This document shows, piece by piece, positions 42,546-51,118 of a stretch of 64,000 nucleotides of DNA (position 1 is the first letter of the stretch; every line of letters starts with the position of its first letter). The notes beneath the pieces are model-generated. The model worked only from the letters and a program-made list of their open reading frames with translations, was not told where the DNA came from and did no database searches. Position numbers and translations under genes: made by a program. The stretch spans positions 1 to 64,000 of the forward strand of contig NZ_BOMV01000092.1 of the NCBI RefSeq assembly GCF_016862375.1, written 5' to 3'. The DNA is from Paractinoplanes rishiriensis. GTDB taxonomy: Bacteria; Actinomycetota; Actinomycetes; Mycobacteriales; Micromonosporaceae.

Positions 42546-43613
42546 GTGGATCCGATGGTGTGGACGAGGTCGCAGCGGTGGATCAGGGCCGTATGGCCGC
42601 TGGCCCAGCAGAGTGCCGCCGCGGTCGTGGCCTGGCTGATTGCCGTGCGGGTGGCAGGTCATGCAGACCCGTTCTTCGCGCCGATCGCGGCGGTTGTCGG
42701 GTTGAACGCTACGCTGGGCCAGCGGGGATCGAACGCCGTGCGGTTGGTGTCCGGGGTAGTTATCGGCGTCCTTGTCGGTGAGGTAGCGGTCTGGCTTGCC
42801 GGTGGGGGCGTCAGGACCCTTGCGGTGGCGACATTTACCGCCATCCTGCTCGCCAGGGTCGTAGACGGCGCGCGAATCGTCCTAGCCCAGGCTGCCGTCA
42901 GCGTGATCCTCGTCGTCGTGCTCGTTCACCCCGAGCGTGGAGGGGACCGGATGGTGGACGCCGTCATCGGTGCCGCGGTTGCGCTGGCGTTCAGCCAGGT
43001 GCTGTTCACTCCGGAGCCACTGCGGCTTCTGAGGCGTGCAGAGGCCGCGGTGCTCTCGAGCTTGGCTGACGGTCTACGGATGACCGGGGATGCAGTCGAG
43101 CACGGGGACCAACAGCGTGCGATGGCCGCTACGGTGAAGCTGCGGAGCGTGCGAGACGATCTCACGGCTCTCGGTACCGCCCGCAGCGCCAGCGACCGCA
43201 TCACCCGGCACGGCCTGGCTTGGCGGCGGCGAGCTGCACTCGTGGTGGCTGAGCGAGCAGGCGCGGATCATCTGGATCTTCTCGCAGGCAGCTGTCTCAT
43301 GCTGACCCGCACCGCCACAGCCGTCGACGGGCCCGAGCGTGCCAGGCTGGCGGCAGTGATTCGGCACCTGGCCGGGGCGATGGACGAGGTGGCCGAGAAT
43401 CCGGGGGGTCAGGACACTCGGCAGAACATGGCCGAGGATGGTGTGGAGCTGGCGATGTGGCTGGTCGAGCACGGAGCACGGGTGTCGGCCCAGTCCGCGC
43501 TTGCTGCCGCACAGGGGAGTGTCCGGATGGTCGCGGCCGACGTCATGGTGTTCGCTGGGGCAGATCCCGGGCTGGTGTTCACCGATCCCATCCCGGCGCG
43601 GCCGGATGAGTGA
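42546..43613 (+). CDS. FUSC-family (aromatic acid exporter-like) membrane protein
   Basis: A 355-residue protein. The first 150 residues hold about five to six helices with FFAPIAAVVGLNATLGQRGS and NAVRLVSGVVIGVLVGEVAV, the FUSC/ArAE pattern; the rest is a helical cytoplasmic domain (about 155-340). Relatives export aromatic acids or siderophores; the substrate is unknown. GTG 42546 or ATG 42555 could be the start. Confidence 0.78.
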   Translation: MDPMVWTRSQRWIRAVWPLAQQSAAAVVAWLIAVRVAGHADPFFAPIAAVVGLNATLGQRGSNAVRLVSGVVIGVLVGEVAVWLAGGGVRTLAVATFTAILLARVVDGARIVLAQAAVSVILVVVLVHPERGGDRMVDAVIGAAVALAFSQVLFTPEPLRLLRRAEAAVLSSLADGLRMTGDAVEHGDQQRAMAATVKLRSVRDDLTALGTARSASDRITRHGLAWRRRAALVVAERAGADHLDLLAGSCLMLTRTATAVDGPERARLAAVIRHLAGAMDEVAENPGGQDTRQNMAEDGVELAMWLVEHGARVSAQSALAAAQGSVRMVAADVMVFAGADPGLVFTDPIPARPDE

Positions 43614-43665
43614 CCCATCTTCGTGGTGAGTCGTGTACCGATCCTCACCCTCGAAAAGCCCTTGT

Positions 43666-45084
43666 CTAGTCGACGCTCAGCCTGGTCGGGCCGTCGCTGC
43701 CGGCCTGGTAGTCCTGTAGGGGCACGGCGTCCTCGCGCCAGGCCCGCAACACTGGTTCGACGATCCGCCAGGTCTGCACCGCCTGGTCGCCGCGCACGGA
43801 CAGCGTCGGGTCGCCTGCCAGCACCCCGGCGAGTACTTGTCCGTAGGGTGGTAGGTCGCCCGGCTCAAGGTTAACTCCCATGTGGACCCGATCCACTACC
43901 CGTAGATCGCCGGTGCCGTTGATGTTGAAATCTAACCGCAATACCTCTGGATTGAGGCCGATGTGCATCCGGTCGGGCCGCTCGTAGCCGAGCAGGCCCT
44001 CGGGTACCCACCTGGGTCCTTTGAACGTGATTACCACGTGTTTGTCCATTTGCCGCAGGGCTTTGCCGGTACGCAGCCGGAACGGCACGCCGGCCCACCG
44101 CCAGGTGTTCACCTCGACCACGATCTCGGCGAAGGTCTCGGTGCCCCGGGCCGGATCGACGCCTTTCTCGTCGACGTACCCCGGCACCGCCCGGTCACCC
44201 ACCACGCCGGCGGTGTAGCGGGCTCGGCAGCTGCTGGCGACTGGGTCGTTGCCCCACACCCGGGTGGCCCGCAGCACCGCCGCCGCGCTGTCGCGCACGT
44301 CCCGGGCGCTGAGGCTGGCCGGCGGCTCCATTGCGAGCAGGGACAGGACGTGCAGGGCGTGGCTCTGCAGCATGTCGACCAGGGCGCCGGCGTGGTCGTA
44401 GTAGCCGGCCCGGTTCTCGAGCGCGAGGCTTTCGTCGAGAAGGATGTCGACACTGGCCACGTGCGTGGAGTCCAGGACTGATTCGAGCATCAAGTTGGTG
44501 AAGCGCAGCCCGAAGATGTTGAGCACGGTGGACAGGCCGAGGTAGTGGTCCACGCGGTAGATCTGATCCTCCGGCACCAGATGGGTCATGACCTGGTTGA
44601 GTGCGTCCGCGCTCGCCGCGTCGCTGCCGAAAGGTTTCTCCATCACCAGCCGCGTGGTTGCGGGCAGAGCGATGCGGCTCAGCGCGCGGCAGGCTTGCTC
44701 GGCGACCGCGGGGGCCACAGCGAAGTACAGGATCAGCGGACCCGCCGAGCATGCTCGCACCAGGCGGTCTAGGTCCTCCGAAGCCGTGACGTCGGCTTTC
44801 ACGTAGTGCGTGGTGCGGATAATCGCCTCGAGCGCCGGCGTGGTCTCCGCTTTGCCGAAGGCCTTCCGGACCCGGCTGCGCCACTGATCATCGTCCCAGT
44901 CGGCCCGGGCGCTACCGAGCAGCCGCATGCTCGGGTTTTGCCGGTTCACCAGCTCGGCCAGGGCCGGCAGCAGCAGCCGGGAGGTGAGATCACCGCTGGC
45001 GCCGAGTACCACCAATGTGGGCGCGGAACCCGTACTGGCATCGGCGCCGTCGGCTGCGGTCGACATTCCTTCTGGGGAGGTCAC
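43666..45084 (-). CDS. zwf: Glucose-6-phosphate dehydrogenase family protein with altered active-site motif
   Basis: A 472-residue G6PDH (glucose-6-phosphate to 6-phosphogluconolactone with NADP). The NADP loop is GASGDLTSRLLLPAL (about 28-43), the MEKPFG segment follows, then the substrate signature RVDHYLG at 177-183. The residue after it is Leu184 in place of the usual Lys of RIDHYLGK, and the following residues (STVLNI) also deviate, so activity may be changed. The C-terminal domain (KALRQMDKHVVITFKGP, RLDFNINGTGD) is normal. The start may be GTG 45084 or ATG 45066. It is divergent from the SMP-30 gene, both being gluconate/pentose phosphate genes. Confidence 0.85.
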   Translation of the reverse strand: MTSPEGMSTAADGADASTGSAPTLVVLGASGDLTSRLLLPALAELVNRQNPSMRLLGSARADWDDDQWRSRVRKAFGKAETTPALEAIIRTTHYVKADVTASEDLDRLVRACSAGPLILYFAVAPAVAEQACRALSRIALPATTRLVMEKPFGSDAASADALNQVMTHLVPEDQIYRVDHYLGLSTVLNIFGLRFTNLMLESVLDSTHVASVDILLDESLALENRAGYYDHAGALVDMLQSHALHVLSLLAMEPPASLSARDVRDSAAAVLRATRVWGNDPVASSCRARYTAGVVGDRAVPGYVDEKGVDPARGTETFAEIVVEVNTWRWAGVPFRLRTGKALRQMDKHVVITFKGPRWVPEGLLGYERPDRMHIGLNPEVLRLDFNINGTGDLRVVDRVHMGVNLEPGDLPPYGQVLAGVLAGDPTLSVRGDQAVQTWRIVEPVLRAWREDAVPLQDYQAGSDGPTRLSVD

Positions 45085-45207
45085 CCGTTCACTGTGTCAG
45101 CTCCGCCGCCCCACGCGTCAAGGTGAGAGGGGAGGCAGGCGTCTGCCTGGGTAGTGAGATGACGGACGAAAGGTAGGAAGCCGCACGCGAGGTGGGGGGA
45201 AATCGGG

Positions 45208-46053
45208 ATGAAGGTGGAGCAAGTGACTGGACCTGTGGTGTATCACGGGGAAGGCCCGGTGTGGTACTCGGGGTGGGGCGGCCTGCGGTTCGTGGACATG
45301 CTGGCCGGGGACGTCATGAGCCTCGGGAAGGACGGCTCTCTGGAACGGCGCCACGTCGGGAAGGTAGCCGCAGCGGTGCGGCCACGCCGCGACGGCGGCG
45401 CGGTGATCGGCGTGGCACGCGGCTTTGCGCTCGAGGATCCCGACGGGACTGTGACGGCGTTGCCGCAGTTGTGGAGCGAGGCCGGCGTGCGTATGAACGA
45501 GGGTGGCTGCGATCCGCACGGCCGGTTCTACTGTGGGTCGATGGCTTACGACCAGTCGCCCGGCGCGGCCTCCCTCTACCGGCTCGCCCCGGACGGGTCC
45601 GTAGCCGTGGTGTTGACGCAGGTCACGGTATCCAACGGACTGGAGTGGAGCCCTGACGGAGCGCGAGCGTACTACAACGACACCGCGACCGGCACGATCT
45701 CGGTCTTCGACTACGACCGCACCGGCGGGCTGACCAACCGGCGTACGTTCGCCGAACTGCCCGGCGGGGGCCGTCCCGACGGGCTCACCGTCGACGCCGA
45801 AGGCGGCGTGTGGACCGCGGTGTCCAACGGTGGAGCCGTCTACCGGTACGGTCCCGACGGCGTGCTGGAGGAGAAACTGCCGGTGCCGGCGAGCAAGGTG
45901 ACCGCCTGTACTTTCGGCGGTGAGCACCTCGACGAGTTGTTCATCACCACCTCACAGGAGAACGTCGACAGCCGCGAGGACCCGTTGGCCGGGTCCCTCT
46001 TCCGGGCCGACGCCGGCGTCTCCGGCCTTCCCGTCCGGCTCTTCGCCGGCTGA
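45208..46053 (+). CDS. SMP-30/gluconolactonase-family lactonase
   Basis: A 281-residue six-bladed beta-propeller of the SMP-30/LRE family. Metal-binding Glu lies in YHGEGPVWYSG near residue 15; Asn in VRMNEGGCDPHGRFYCGSMA and TVSNGLEWSPDG, and Asp in GRPDGLTVDAEGGVW complete the site. Enzymes of this family hydrolyse sugar lactones such as gluconolactone or glucuronolactone. No signal peptide. GGGGGGAAA precedes ATG 45208. Divergent from zwf, which makes 6-phosphogluconolactone; the unphosphorylated lactone is the more usual substrate. Confidence 0.85.
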   Translation: MKVEQVTGPVVYHGEGPVWYSGWGGLRFVDMLAGDVMSLGKDGSLERRHVGKVAAAVRPRRDGGAVIGVARGFALEDPDGTVTALPQLWSEAGVRMNEGGCDPHGRFYCGSMAYDQSPGAASLYRLAPDGSVAVVLTQVTVSNGLEWSPDGARAYYNDTATGTISVFDYDRTGGLTNRRTFAELPGGGRPDGLTVDAEGGVWTAVSNGGAVYRYGPDGVLEEKLPVPASKVTACTFGGEHLDELFITTSQENVDSREDPLAGSLFRADAGVSGLPVRLFAG

Positions 46054-46210
46054 CGGCGGCCCCGTACGGAGAGAGCTACGGCGTACGACTCGTGCTCGCT
46101 TGCCGTCGGTTCGGGCGAGGCGCAGGATGAGGGTGTATCTGATGCCGCCTTGGTAGGAGGCCGAGTCTCCACGTCGATATTCGCGTCCGCGCACTGAAGG
46201 GGCACCGGTT

Positions 46211-48349
46211 ATGTCCGAGAGCACAGCTTTGTGGCGGGGTAGGTCCGGGTCATTTCGCGAGCGGGCCGAGAAACTCGTGGCGGCCATGACGCTGGAGCAG
46301 AAGATCGCCCAGTTGCACGGCGCCATGGAAACCATTGACATCTACGCCCTCAGCGCGCAGGCGGCTCAGTCCGGGGCGGACATGGATCAGCTCGCCGCCC
46401 AGATCCGGGTCGAGCGGCACGTGCCGGCTATCGAGGAGCTTGGCATACCACGATTCCGGATCACCAACGGCCCGGTCGGTGTCGGCATGGGCGACGGTAC
46501 GCCCAGCCCGCCGGCCACCTCCTTGCCGATGACGATCGGACTCGCCGCGGGGTTCGATACCGACCTGGCGCACTCCTACGGTGACATCATCGGTGCGGAA
46601 GCTGCCACGCTGGGCCAACACGTTCTCGAAGGCCCCGGCGTGTGCCTGCACCGCACCACGATTGCCGGCCGCAATTTCGAGTATTTCTCCGAGGATCCGT
46701 ACCTTTCCGGGGTGATGGCGGTCGCCGTGGCCCAGGCCATCCAGGCACATGACGTGATCGCCATGGGCAAGCACTACGTCGTCAACGATCAGGAGTACGA
46801 ACGGTTCCGAACCAACGTCGAGGTGGACGAGCACGTTCTGCGCGAGCTTTATCTGCTGCCCTTCGAGATGCTGGTCAAGGACGGTCGGATCGCGGCGTTG
46901 ATGAGCGCCTATAACCGCATCCGCGGGGTTTACGCCACCGAGTACCGGCACACCTTGACCGATGTCCTGCGTACCGATTGGGGCTTCGAGGGATACGTCC
47001 AGTCCGACTTCTGGTCGTGCCGTTCCGCTGCCCCGTCTCTGAACGCCGGCATGGACCACGAGATGCCGGATGCCAAGTGGCTCAACGAGACGAATGTCAA
47101 GGCCGCTCTGCAGGACACCAGCCTGGAGATCGAGACCGTCGACCGTGCCCTGGTGCGCCGCTACACGCAGATGTTCCGGTTCGGGCAGTTCGACCGCCCG
47201 TACGAGCCCGGCCAGATCGACGCGCACGCCCACGGCGCTGTCGCCCGGGCCATCGGCTCGCAGATCGCCGTCCTACTCAAGAACGACGGCGGAATGCTGC
47301 CGCTGAACCGCGACGTCGGATCCATCGTCATCATCGGCCAGTCCGCATTCGTTGATGAGGCGTGTCTGGGCGGCGGTGGCTCGTCCAAGGTGCTCCCTTT
47401 GTACACCGTGCCGCCGCTGGACGGCATGCGAAACGTGCTCCGGGATCTCGGTTCGGCCGCGACGGTGACCAAGGTGACTGTCGCGGACGACCTGTCCAAC
47501 CTCGACCAGGCCAGGAACGCGGCCACGCAGGCCGACGTGGTGGTGCTGATGGCAGGGTTGGTGGCGACCGAGGGCGCCGACCAGCCGGACGCCAACATGC
47601 TCAACGACCAGAACCGGATGCTGGAGGTGCTGCTGCGCATCAATCCGGCCACTGTAGTTGTCCTCAAGGACAGTAATCCGGTGCTGATGCCGTGGATCGA
47701 CGACGCCCCGGCCCTGTTCGAGGTGTGGAACCAGGGCGCCGAGGACGGCCACGTCGTCGCGGACCTGCTGTTCGGCGTGGTCAACCCCTCCGGCAAAGTG
47801 CCCACGTCCTATCCTCGATCTGAGGACGACACCCTCTACGCCGGCAGGCCGGAGCGGTACCCGGGCACGGATGAGGGCGACGGTTACCCGGTGATCCGCT
47901 ATTCCGAGGGACTGGAGATCGGCTACCGCTGGTTCCAGGCTCAAGGCATTTCGCCGCTGTTCGGTTTCGGCTTCGGCTTGTCCTACACCACCTTCGACAT
48001 CACGGACGTGTCGGTGGACGCCCCGGATGGTGTGCGTACGACGGTGACCGTGACGGCGACACTGACCAACACCGGCTCGGTCGCCGGCGCCGAAGTGGTA
48101 CAGGTATATCTCGGGCTGCCGGTGCCGGGACAGCCGCCGAAGCGCCTTGTCGGATTCCGGAAGGTGTTGCTGGAGCCGGGAGAGTCGAAGCAGGTGACGA
48201 TCGTGATCGACGCGGCGGCGACCAACCATCCGTTCGGCGTGTGGGATTACGCCACGCGAAGCTTCGTCACCAAGCCCGGTGAGTACACCGTCTATGTGGG
48301 CAACGCCGCTGACAGCACGCCGCACACGGCGACGCTCACCGTCGGGTGA
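46211..48349 (+). CDS. GH3 beta-glycosidase
   Basis: A 712-residue GH3 enzyme without signal peptide. The N-terminal TIM-like domain (about 20-300) has KHYVVNDQEYERFRTNV and the nucleophile Asp266 in YVQSDFWS; the alpha/beta sandwich (about 350-540) contains GADQPDANML and FEVWNQGAEDGHVVADLLFG; the C-terminal fibronectin-III-like domain (about 600-700) ends the protein. The family covers beta-glucosidases, xylosidases and others; specificity cannot be read from sequence. AAGGGGC precedes ATG 46211. Cytoplasmic placement suggests action on imported glycosides. Confidence 0.88.
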   Translation: MSESTALWRGRSGSFRERAEKLVAAMTLEQKIAQLHGAMETIDIYALSAQAAQSGADMDQLAAQIRVERHVPAIEELGIPRFRITNGPVGVGMGDGTPSPPATSLPMTIGLAAGFDTDLAHSYGDIIGAEAATLGQHVLEGPGVCLHRTTIAGRNFEYFSEDPYLSGVMAVAVAQAIQAHDVIAMGKHYVVNDQEYERFRTNVEVDEHVLRELYLLPFEMLVKDGRIAALMSAYNRIRGVYATEYRHTLTDVLRTDWGFEGYVQSDFWSCRSAAPSLNAGMDHEMPDAKWLNETNVKAALQDTSLEIETVDRALVRRYTQMFRFGQFDRPYEPGQIDAHAHGAVARAIGSQIAVLLKNDGGMLPLNRDVGSIVIIGQSAFVDEACLGGGGSSKVLPLYTVPPLDGMRNVLRDLGSAATVTKVTVADDLSNLDQARNAATQADVVVLMAGLVATEGADQPDANMLNDQNRMLEVLLRINPATVVVLKDSNPVLMPWIDDAPALFEVWNQGAEDGHVVADLLFGVVNPSGKVPTSYPRSEDDTLYAGRPERYPGTDEGDGYPVIRYSEGLEIGYRWFQAQGISPLFGFGFGLSYTTFDITDVSVDAPDGVRTTVTVTATLTNTGSVAGAEVVQVYLGLPVPGQPPKRLVGFRKVLLEPGESKQVTIVIDAAATNHPFGVWDYATRSFVTKPGEYTVYVGNAADSTPHTATLTVG

Positions 48350-48353
48350 GTCT

Positions 48354-48371
48354 GTCGGGTTCATACCCGAC
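48354..48371 (+). terminator. Hairpin after the GH3 gene
   Basis: Arms GTCGGGT and ACCCGAC (7 bp) around a TCAT loop, beginning 5 bases after the stop codon. No T-run, but the position fits a transcription end. Confidence 0.55.
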
Positions 48372-48760
48372 CGCGGCGGCTTTCGCGATGCCTGGACCGG
48401 GTCGTGGGCGACCGCGGTGACCGCCCACCAGTCTCCCACGCGGGACCGCAGGCGTATCGCGGGAAGGCTAAGCCTCGGGCGCAGGGGTGCGACGCCGAGC
48501 GCTTGATACCTACTCATTTGCGCTGGTGAGCAAGGACCGAGGCGGATGCACCCTCTCAAAACGGCGCGCGCCGACCAGTAGACGGGCGGCGGCTCAGGGC
48601 CCGCGTCTTCTCTTGCTGATCGCCCGGGAGGAGATCTGCGGCCCGGGTGACGGCGGACGCAGATCTGATCTCCAGCCGAAGGATGCTCCAGGATCAGGGT
48701 GGGTGTGCCTGCGGACAAAGAGGCCCGGTTGCCTTGGTCTGGCTGAGCCGGCCAGGGCTG
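48372..48760. other. Gap without recognised gene
   Basis: About 390 bp between convergent genes (GH3 and the F420-reductase-like gene). Open frames here are short and Arg-rich, and none resembles a known family. I see nothing functional beyond the hairpin at its left end. Confidence 0.4.
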
Positions 48761-49336
48761 TCAGGCGACGACGCCGAAGCCGCCAGTCCAGGGGATCTTG
48801 TCGCTGGCGGCGAGCGTGAGTTGAAGGAAGCCGACCGCTTCGAGTTCCCGGGCCCGGCGCAGTGTGCCTGCGTCGATGGCGCGCAGGCCACCGGCGGAGA
48901 CCACCTCTGCCAGTTGGGCCTTGGCGTCCGGGTTATCACCGGCGATGAGAACGGTCGTCGGTAGCGGGCCGACCTGGCTGGCTGTCAGGGTGGCCGCGAA
49001 GGTGGTGTTGAACGCCTTCACCACGTGCGACTGCGGCAGCGCAGTGGCGATCTCTGACGCGGCTGAGCCGTCGGACGCGACAGTCAGGGAGTCAAACGTC
49101 TCGAAGTTCAGCGGGTTGGTGATGTCGACGACGATCCTGTCGGCGAGTTGGCCGGCGCGTTGCGCGACGATGTCGGCCACAGCAGGGTAGGGGACGGCAA
49201 GCACGACGAGATCGCCGGTAACCGGTTTTTGCGTGTCGTCTCGGCCGAACACTTCGACGCTGTTGCCGCCGGCGGTGACGATGCCGGAGATGGCCTGACC
49301 CATGTTGCCGTTTCCGATGATGCTGACGTGTGCCAT
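48761..49336 (-). CDS. F420-dependent NADP oxidoreductase-like protein
   Basis: A 191-residue Rossmann protein of the NADP-oxidoreductase, coenzyme F420-dependent family. The nucleotide loop IIGNGNMGQAISG is at residues 6-18; later VVDITNPLNFETFDS, HVVKAFNTTFAATL and the C-terminal ARELEAVGFLQLTLA match the family. Such proteins pass hydride between F420H2 and NADP, or are sugar/ferric reductase relatives; F420 binding is not certain. The start at 49336 begins MAHVSIIGNG. A fragment of its N-terminus lies at 36880-36993. Confidence 0.82.
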   Translation of the reverse strand: MAHVSIIGNGNMGQAISGIVTAGGNSVEVFGRDDTQKPVTGDLVVLAVPYPAVADIVAQRAGQLADRIVVDITNPLNFETFDSLTVASDGSAASEIATALPQSHVVKAFNTTFAATLTASQVGPLPTTVLIAGDNPDAKAQLAEVVSAGGLRAIDAGTLRRARELEAVGFLQLTLAASDKIPWTGGFGVVA

Positions 49337-49385
49337 GGAATGTCCTCTGCTCTCTGGATTGATTCGTTGCCGTTGCTTAGAACGT

Positions 49386-50831
49386 TCATCCGCCTGGGCT
49401 CTCACCACTCAGCGGTGCTGTGCCTTGGGGCTGCGGTGGTTGGTCGTGGAGGGTGTCGAAGAGCAGGTTGAGGCCCTCAGCCATGGTCGGGTGGGTCAGG
49501 ACGGCGTCGCGGACCTGGTAGTAGGGCAGGCCGCCGAGCATTGCGACCTGGACAGTGGAGATGACCTCGCCCGAGTCGTGTCCCAGCAGGGCGGCGCCGA
49601 GGATTTGATCGGTGTCGGCGTCGACTACCGCCTTCCATGTTCCGACCTTGTTGTGCAATGTCTTGGCGCGCGGGATGGCCGCCACGGGAATCTTGGCGAC
49701 CTTCACCGGGCGGCCCTGGGCGCGCGCTTCACCTTCGGTCAGTCCTACGCGGGCGAGCTCTGGCGTGAGGAATACGGTGTAGGGCACGAGCCGGCCGGTG
49801 GTGACCGCATGCCCGCCGGTGAGATTGGTCCTGAGGATGCGGAAGTCATGCCAGGCGGCGTGGGTGAACTGTGGGCTGCCGGCAACGTCACCGGCGGCCC
49901 ACACATGCTCAGCGGTGGTGCGTAGGTGTTCATCGACGACCACGAATCCGCGGTCGGTGACCGCCACACCGGCGGTGTCGAGCCCGAGGTCGGCGGTGAC
50001 CGGGGATCGGCCGGTGGCCGCCAGCAGTTCCTGGCCACGAATCACCTGATCGCGGGCGATGGTGACGACGATGTCCCCGTGCCCGGGTTCCCGCCGCACT
50101 GCTTGCGCGCGTGCCCCGAGGCGCACGTCGACACCCTGACCCGTGAGGATCTCCGCGACCTGGTGGGCGATGTCGGGGTCCTCGCGCGGCAGCAACTGCC
50201 CGGGGGCTTGGAGCAGGGTCACCCGGGTGCCGAAGGTCGCGAACATTGAAGCGAACTCGCAGCCGACATATCCGCCGCCCAGCACCAGCATCGTGTCGGG
50301 AAGGCGCTCCAGGTGCAGGATCGTCTCGGAGTTCCATACCTGCGCTTCCACGACACCGTCAAGCCTGGGCGGGGCCGGCACGGTTCCGGTGTTGATGACC
50401 ACATCGTGGCCCCGCACCGTTCGGGTGCGGCCGGTGCGGGTCTGGATCTCCACTGTGCGCTCGGCGATGAACCTGGCTGTGCCCAGCACGAAGTCCATCC
50501 CTGAGTCGGTGAACAGCTTCTCGTGCGCGGCCACCATGCCGCCGACGACAGTCTCCTTGTGCCGGCGCAGCCGCTCCAGCGAGATCGACGGTTCGCCGCC
50601 GACATCCACACCGAACTCGGCGGCGCGACGGGCATTGATCAGCGTGCGGGCGGAGCCGACAAGCGCCTTGGTCGGGATGCACGCAACGTTGATGCACGTC
50701 CCGCCGATCTTGTCGCGCTCCACCATGACAACGTTCCAACCCGCCCTCGCGCGGTCGATCGCCAGCGATTTGCCGGCTTTGCCGCCGCCGAGCACCAGCA
50801 GATCCACCTCTTCGATGTTCCGTTCGCCCAT
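49386..50831 (-). CDS. FAD-dependent pyridine nucleotide-disulphide oxidoreductase (MerA/RclA-like)
   Basis: A 481-residue flavoprotein with N-terminal FAD loop (LLVLGGGKAGKSLAIDRA), redox pair Cys46-x4-Cys51 in GGTCINVACIPTK, NAD(P) loop (LVLGGGYVGCEFASMFATFG), second FAD motif (EHVWAAGDVAG) and the C-terminal dimer domain with HPTMAEGLN holding the catalytic His. It lacks the N-terminal HMA and C-terminal Cys pair of mercuric reductase and the lipoamide dehydrogenase features, so a general thiol or electrophile reductase is the safest reading. It lies 49 bp upstream of the F420-reductase-like gene on the same strand. Confidence 0.85.
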   Translation of the reverse strand: MGERNIEEVDLLVLGGGKAGKSLAIDRARAGWNVVMVERDKIGGTCINVACIPTKALVGSARTLINARRAAEFGVDVGGEPSISLERLRRHKETVVGGMVAAHEKLFTDSGMDFVLGTARFIAERTVEIQTRTGRTRTVRGHDVVINTGTVPAPPRLDGVVEAQVWNSETILHLERLPDTMLVLGGGYVGCEFASMFATFGTRVTLLQAPGQLLPREDPDIAHQVAEILTGQGVDVRLGARAQAVRREPGHGDIVVTIARDQVIRGQELLAATGRSPVTADLGLDTAGVAVTDRGFVVVDEHLRTTAEHVWAAGDVAGSPQFTHAAWHDFRILRTNLTGGHAVTTGRLVPYTVFLTPELARVGLTEGEARAQGRPVKVAKIPVAAIPRAKTLHNKVGTWKAVVDADTDQILGAALLGHDSGEVISTVQVAMLGGLPYYQVRDAVLTHPTMAEGLNLLFDTLHDQPPQPQGTAPLSGESPGG

Positions 50832-51000
50832 CAGGTCATCCCATCTCCTCCGGCCCGCTTGCCTCGTTCAGGGGTTCGGTCACTTCGCGCTTCCTCGCCT
50901 GATTTCCGTCGTGTAGCCGGTCGACAGAACGAGGGTTCAGTTGCTGGAGCATCCCCTCCTGTTTCGTCGGCGAGCATGGGTGCCGTCGACCCTTGCGACA

Positions 51001-51023
51001 CGGTGACCGGGCCGCGGTCACCG
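51001..51023 (-). terminator. Inverted repeat between two minus-strand genes
   Basis: Arms CGGTGACC and GGTCACCG (8 bp) with a 7-base GC-rich loop. It lies about 95 bp past the stop of the transporter gene and 170 bp before the flavoprotein start on the same strand, so it may end the former transcript, or be an operator for the latter. Confidence 0.45.
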
Positions 51024-51118
51024 CTGGCCGACTATGGTCGATGTCGCTGCCGTTCGATCTGTCAATGGCGCTGCGGGGGGACCGGATGCCGGGCGGCGAG
51101 CTGATGCGACGGCTGCGC

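Noticed and set aside
42546..43613. Possible missing cytochrome oxidase subunit beside ctaD
   Set aside because: The neighbouring gene is a FUSC-type transporter; no CtaC/CtaE motifs are present.
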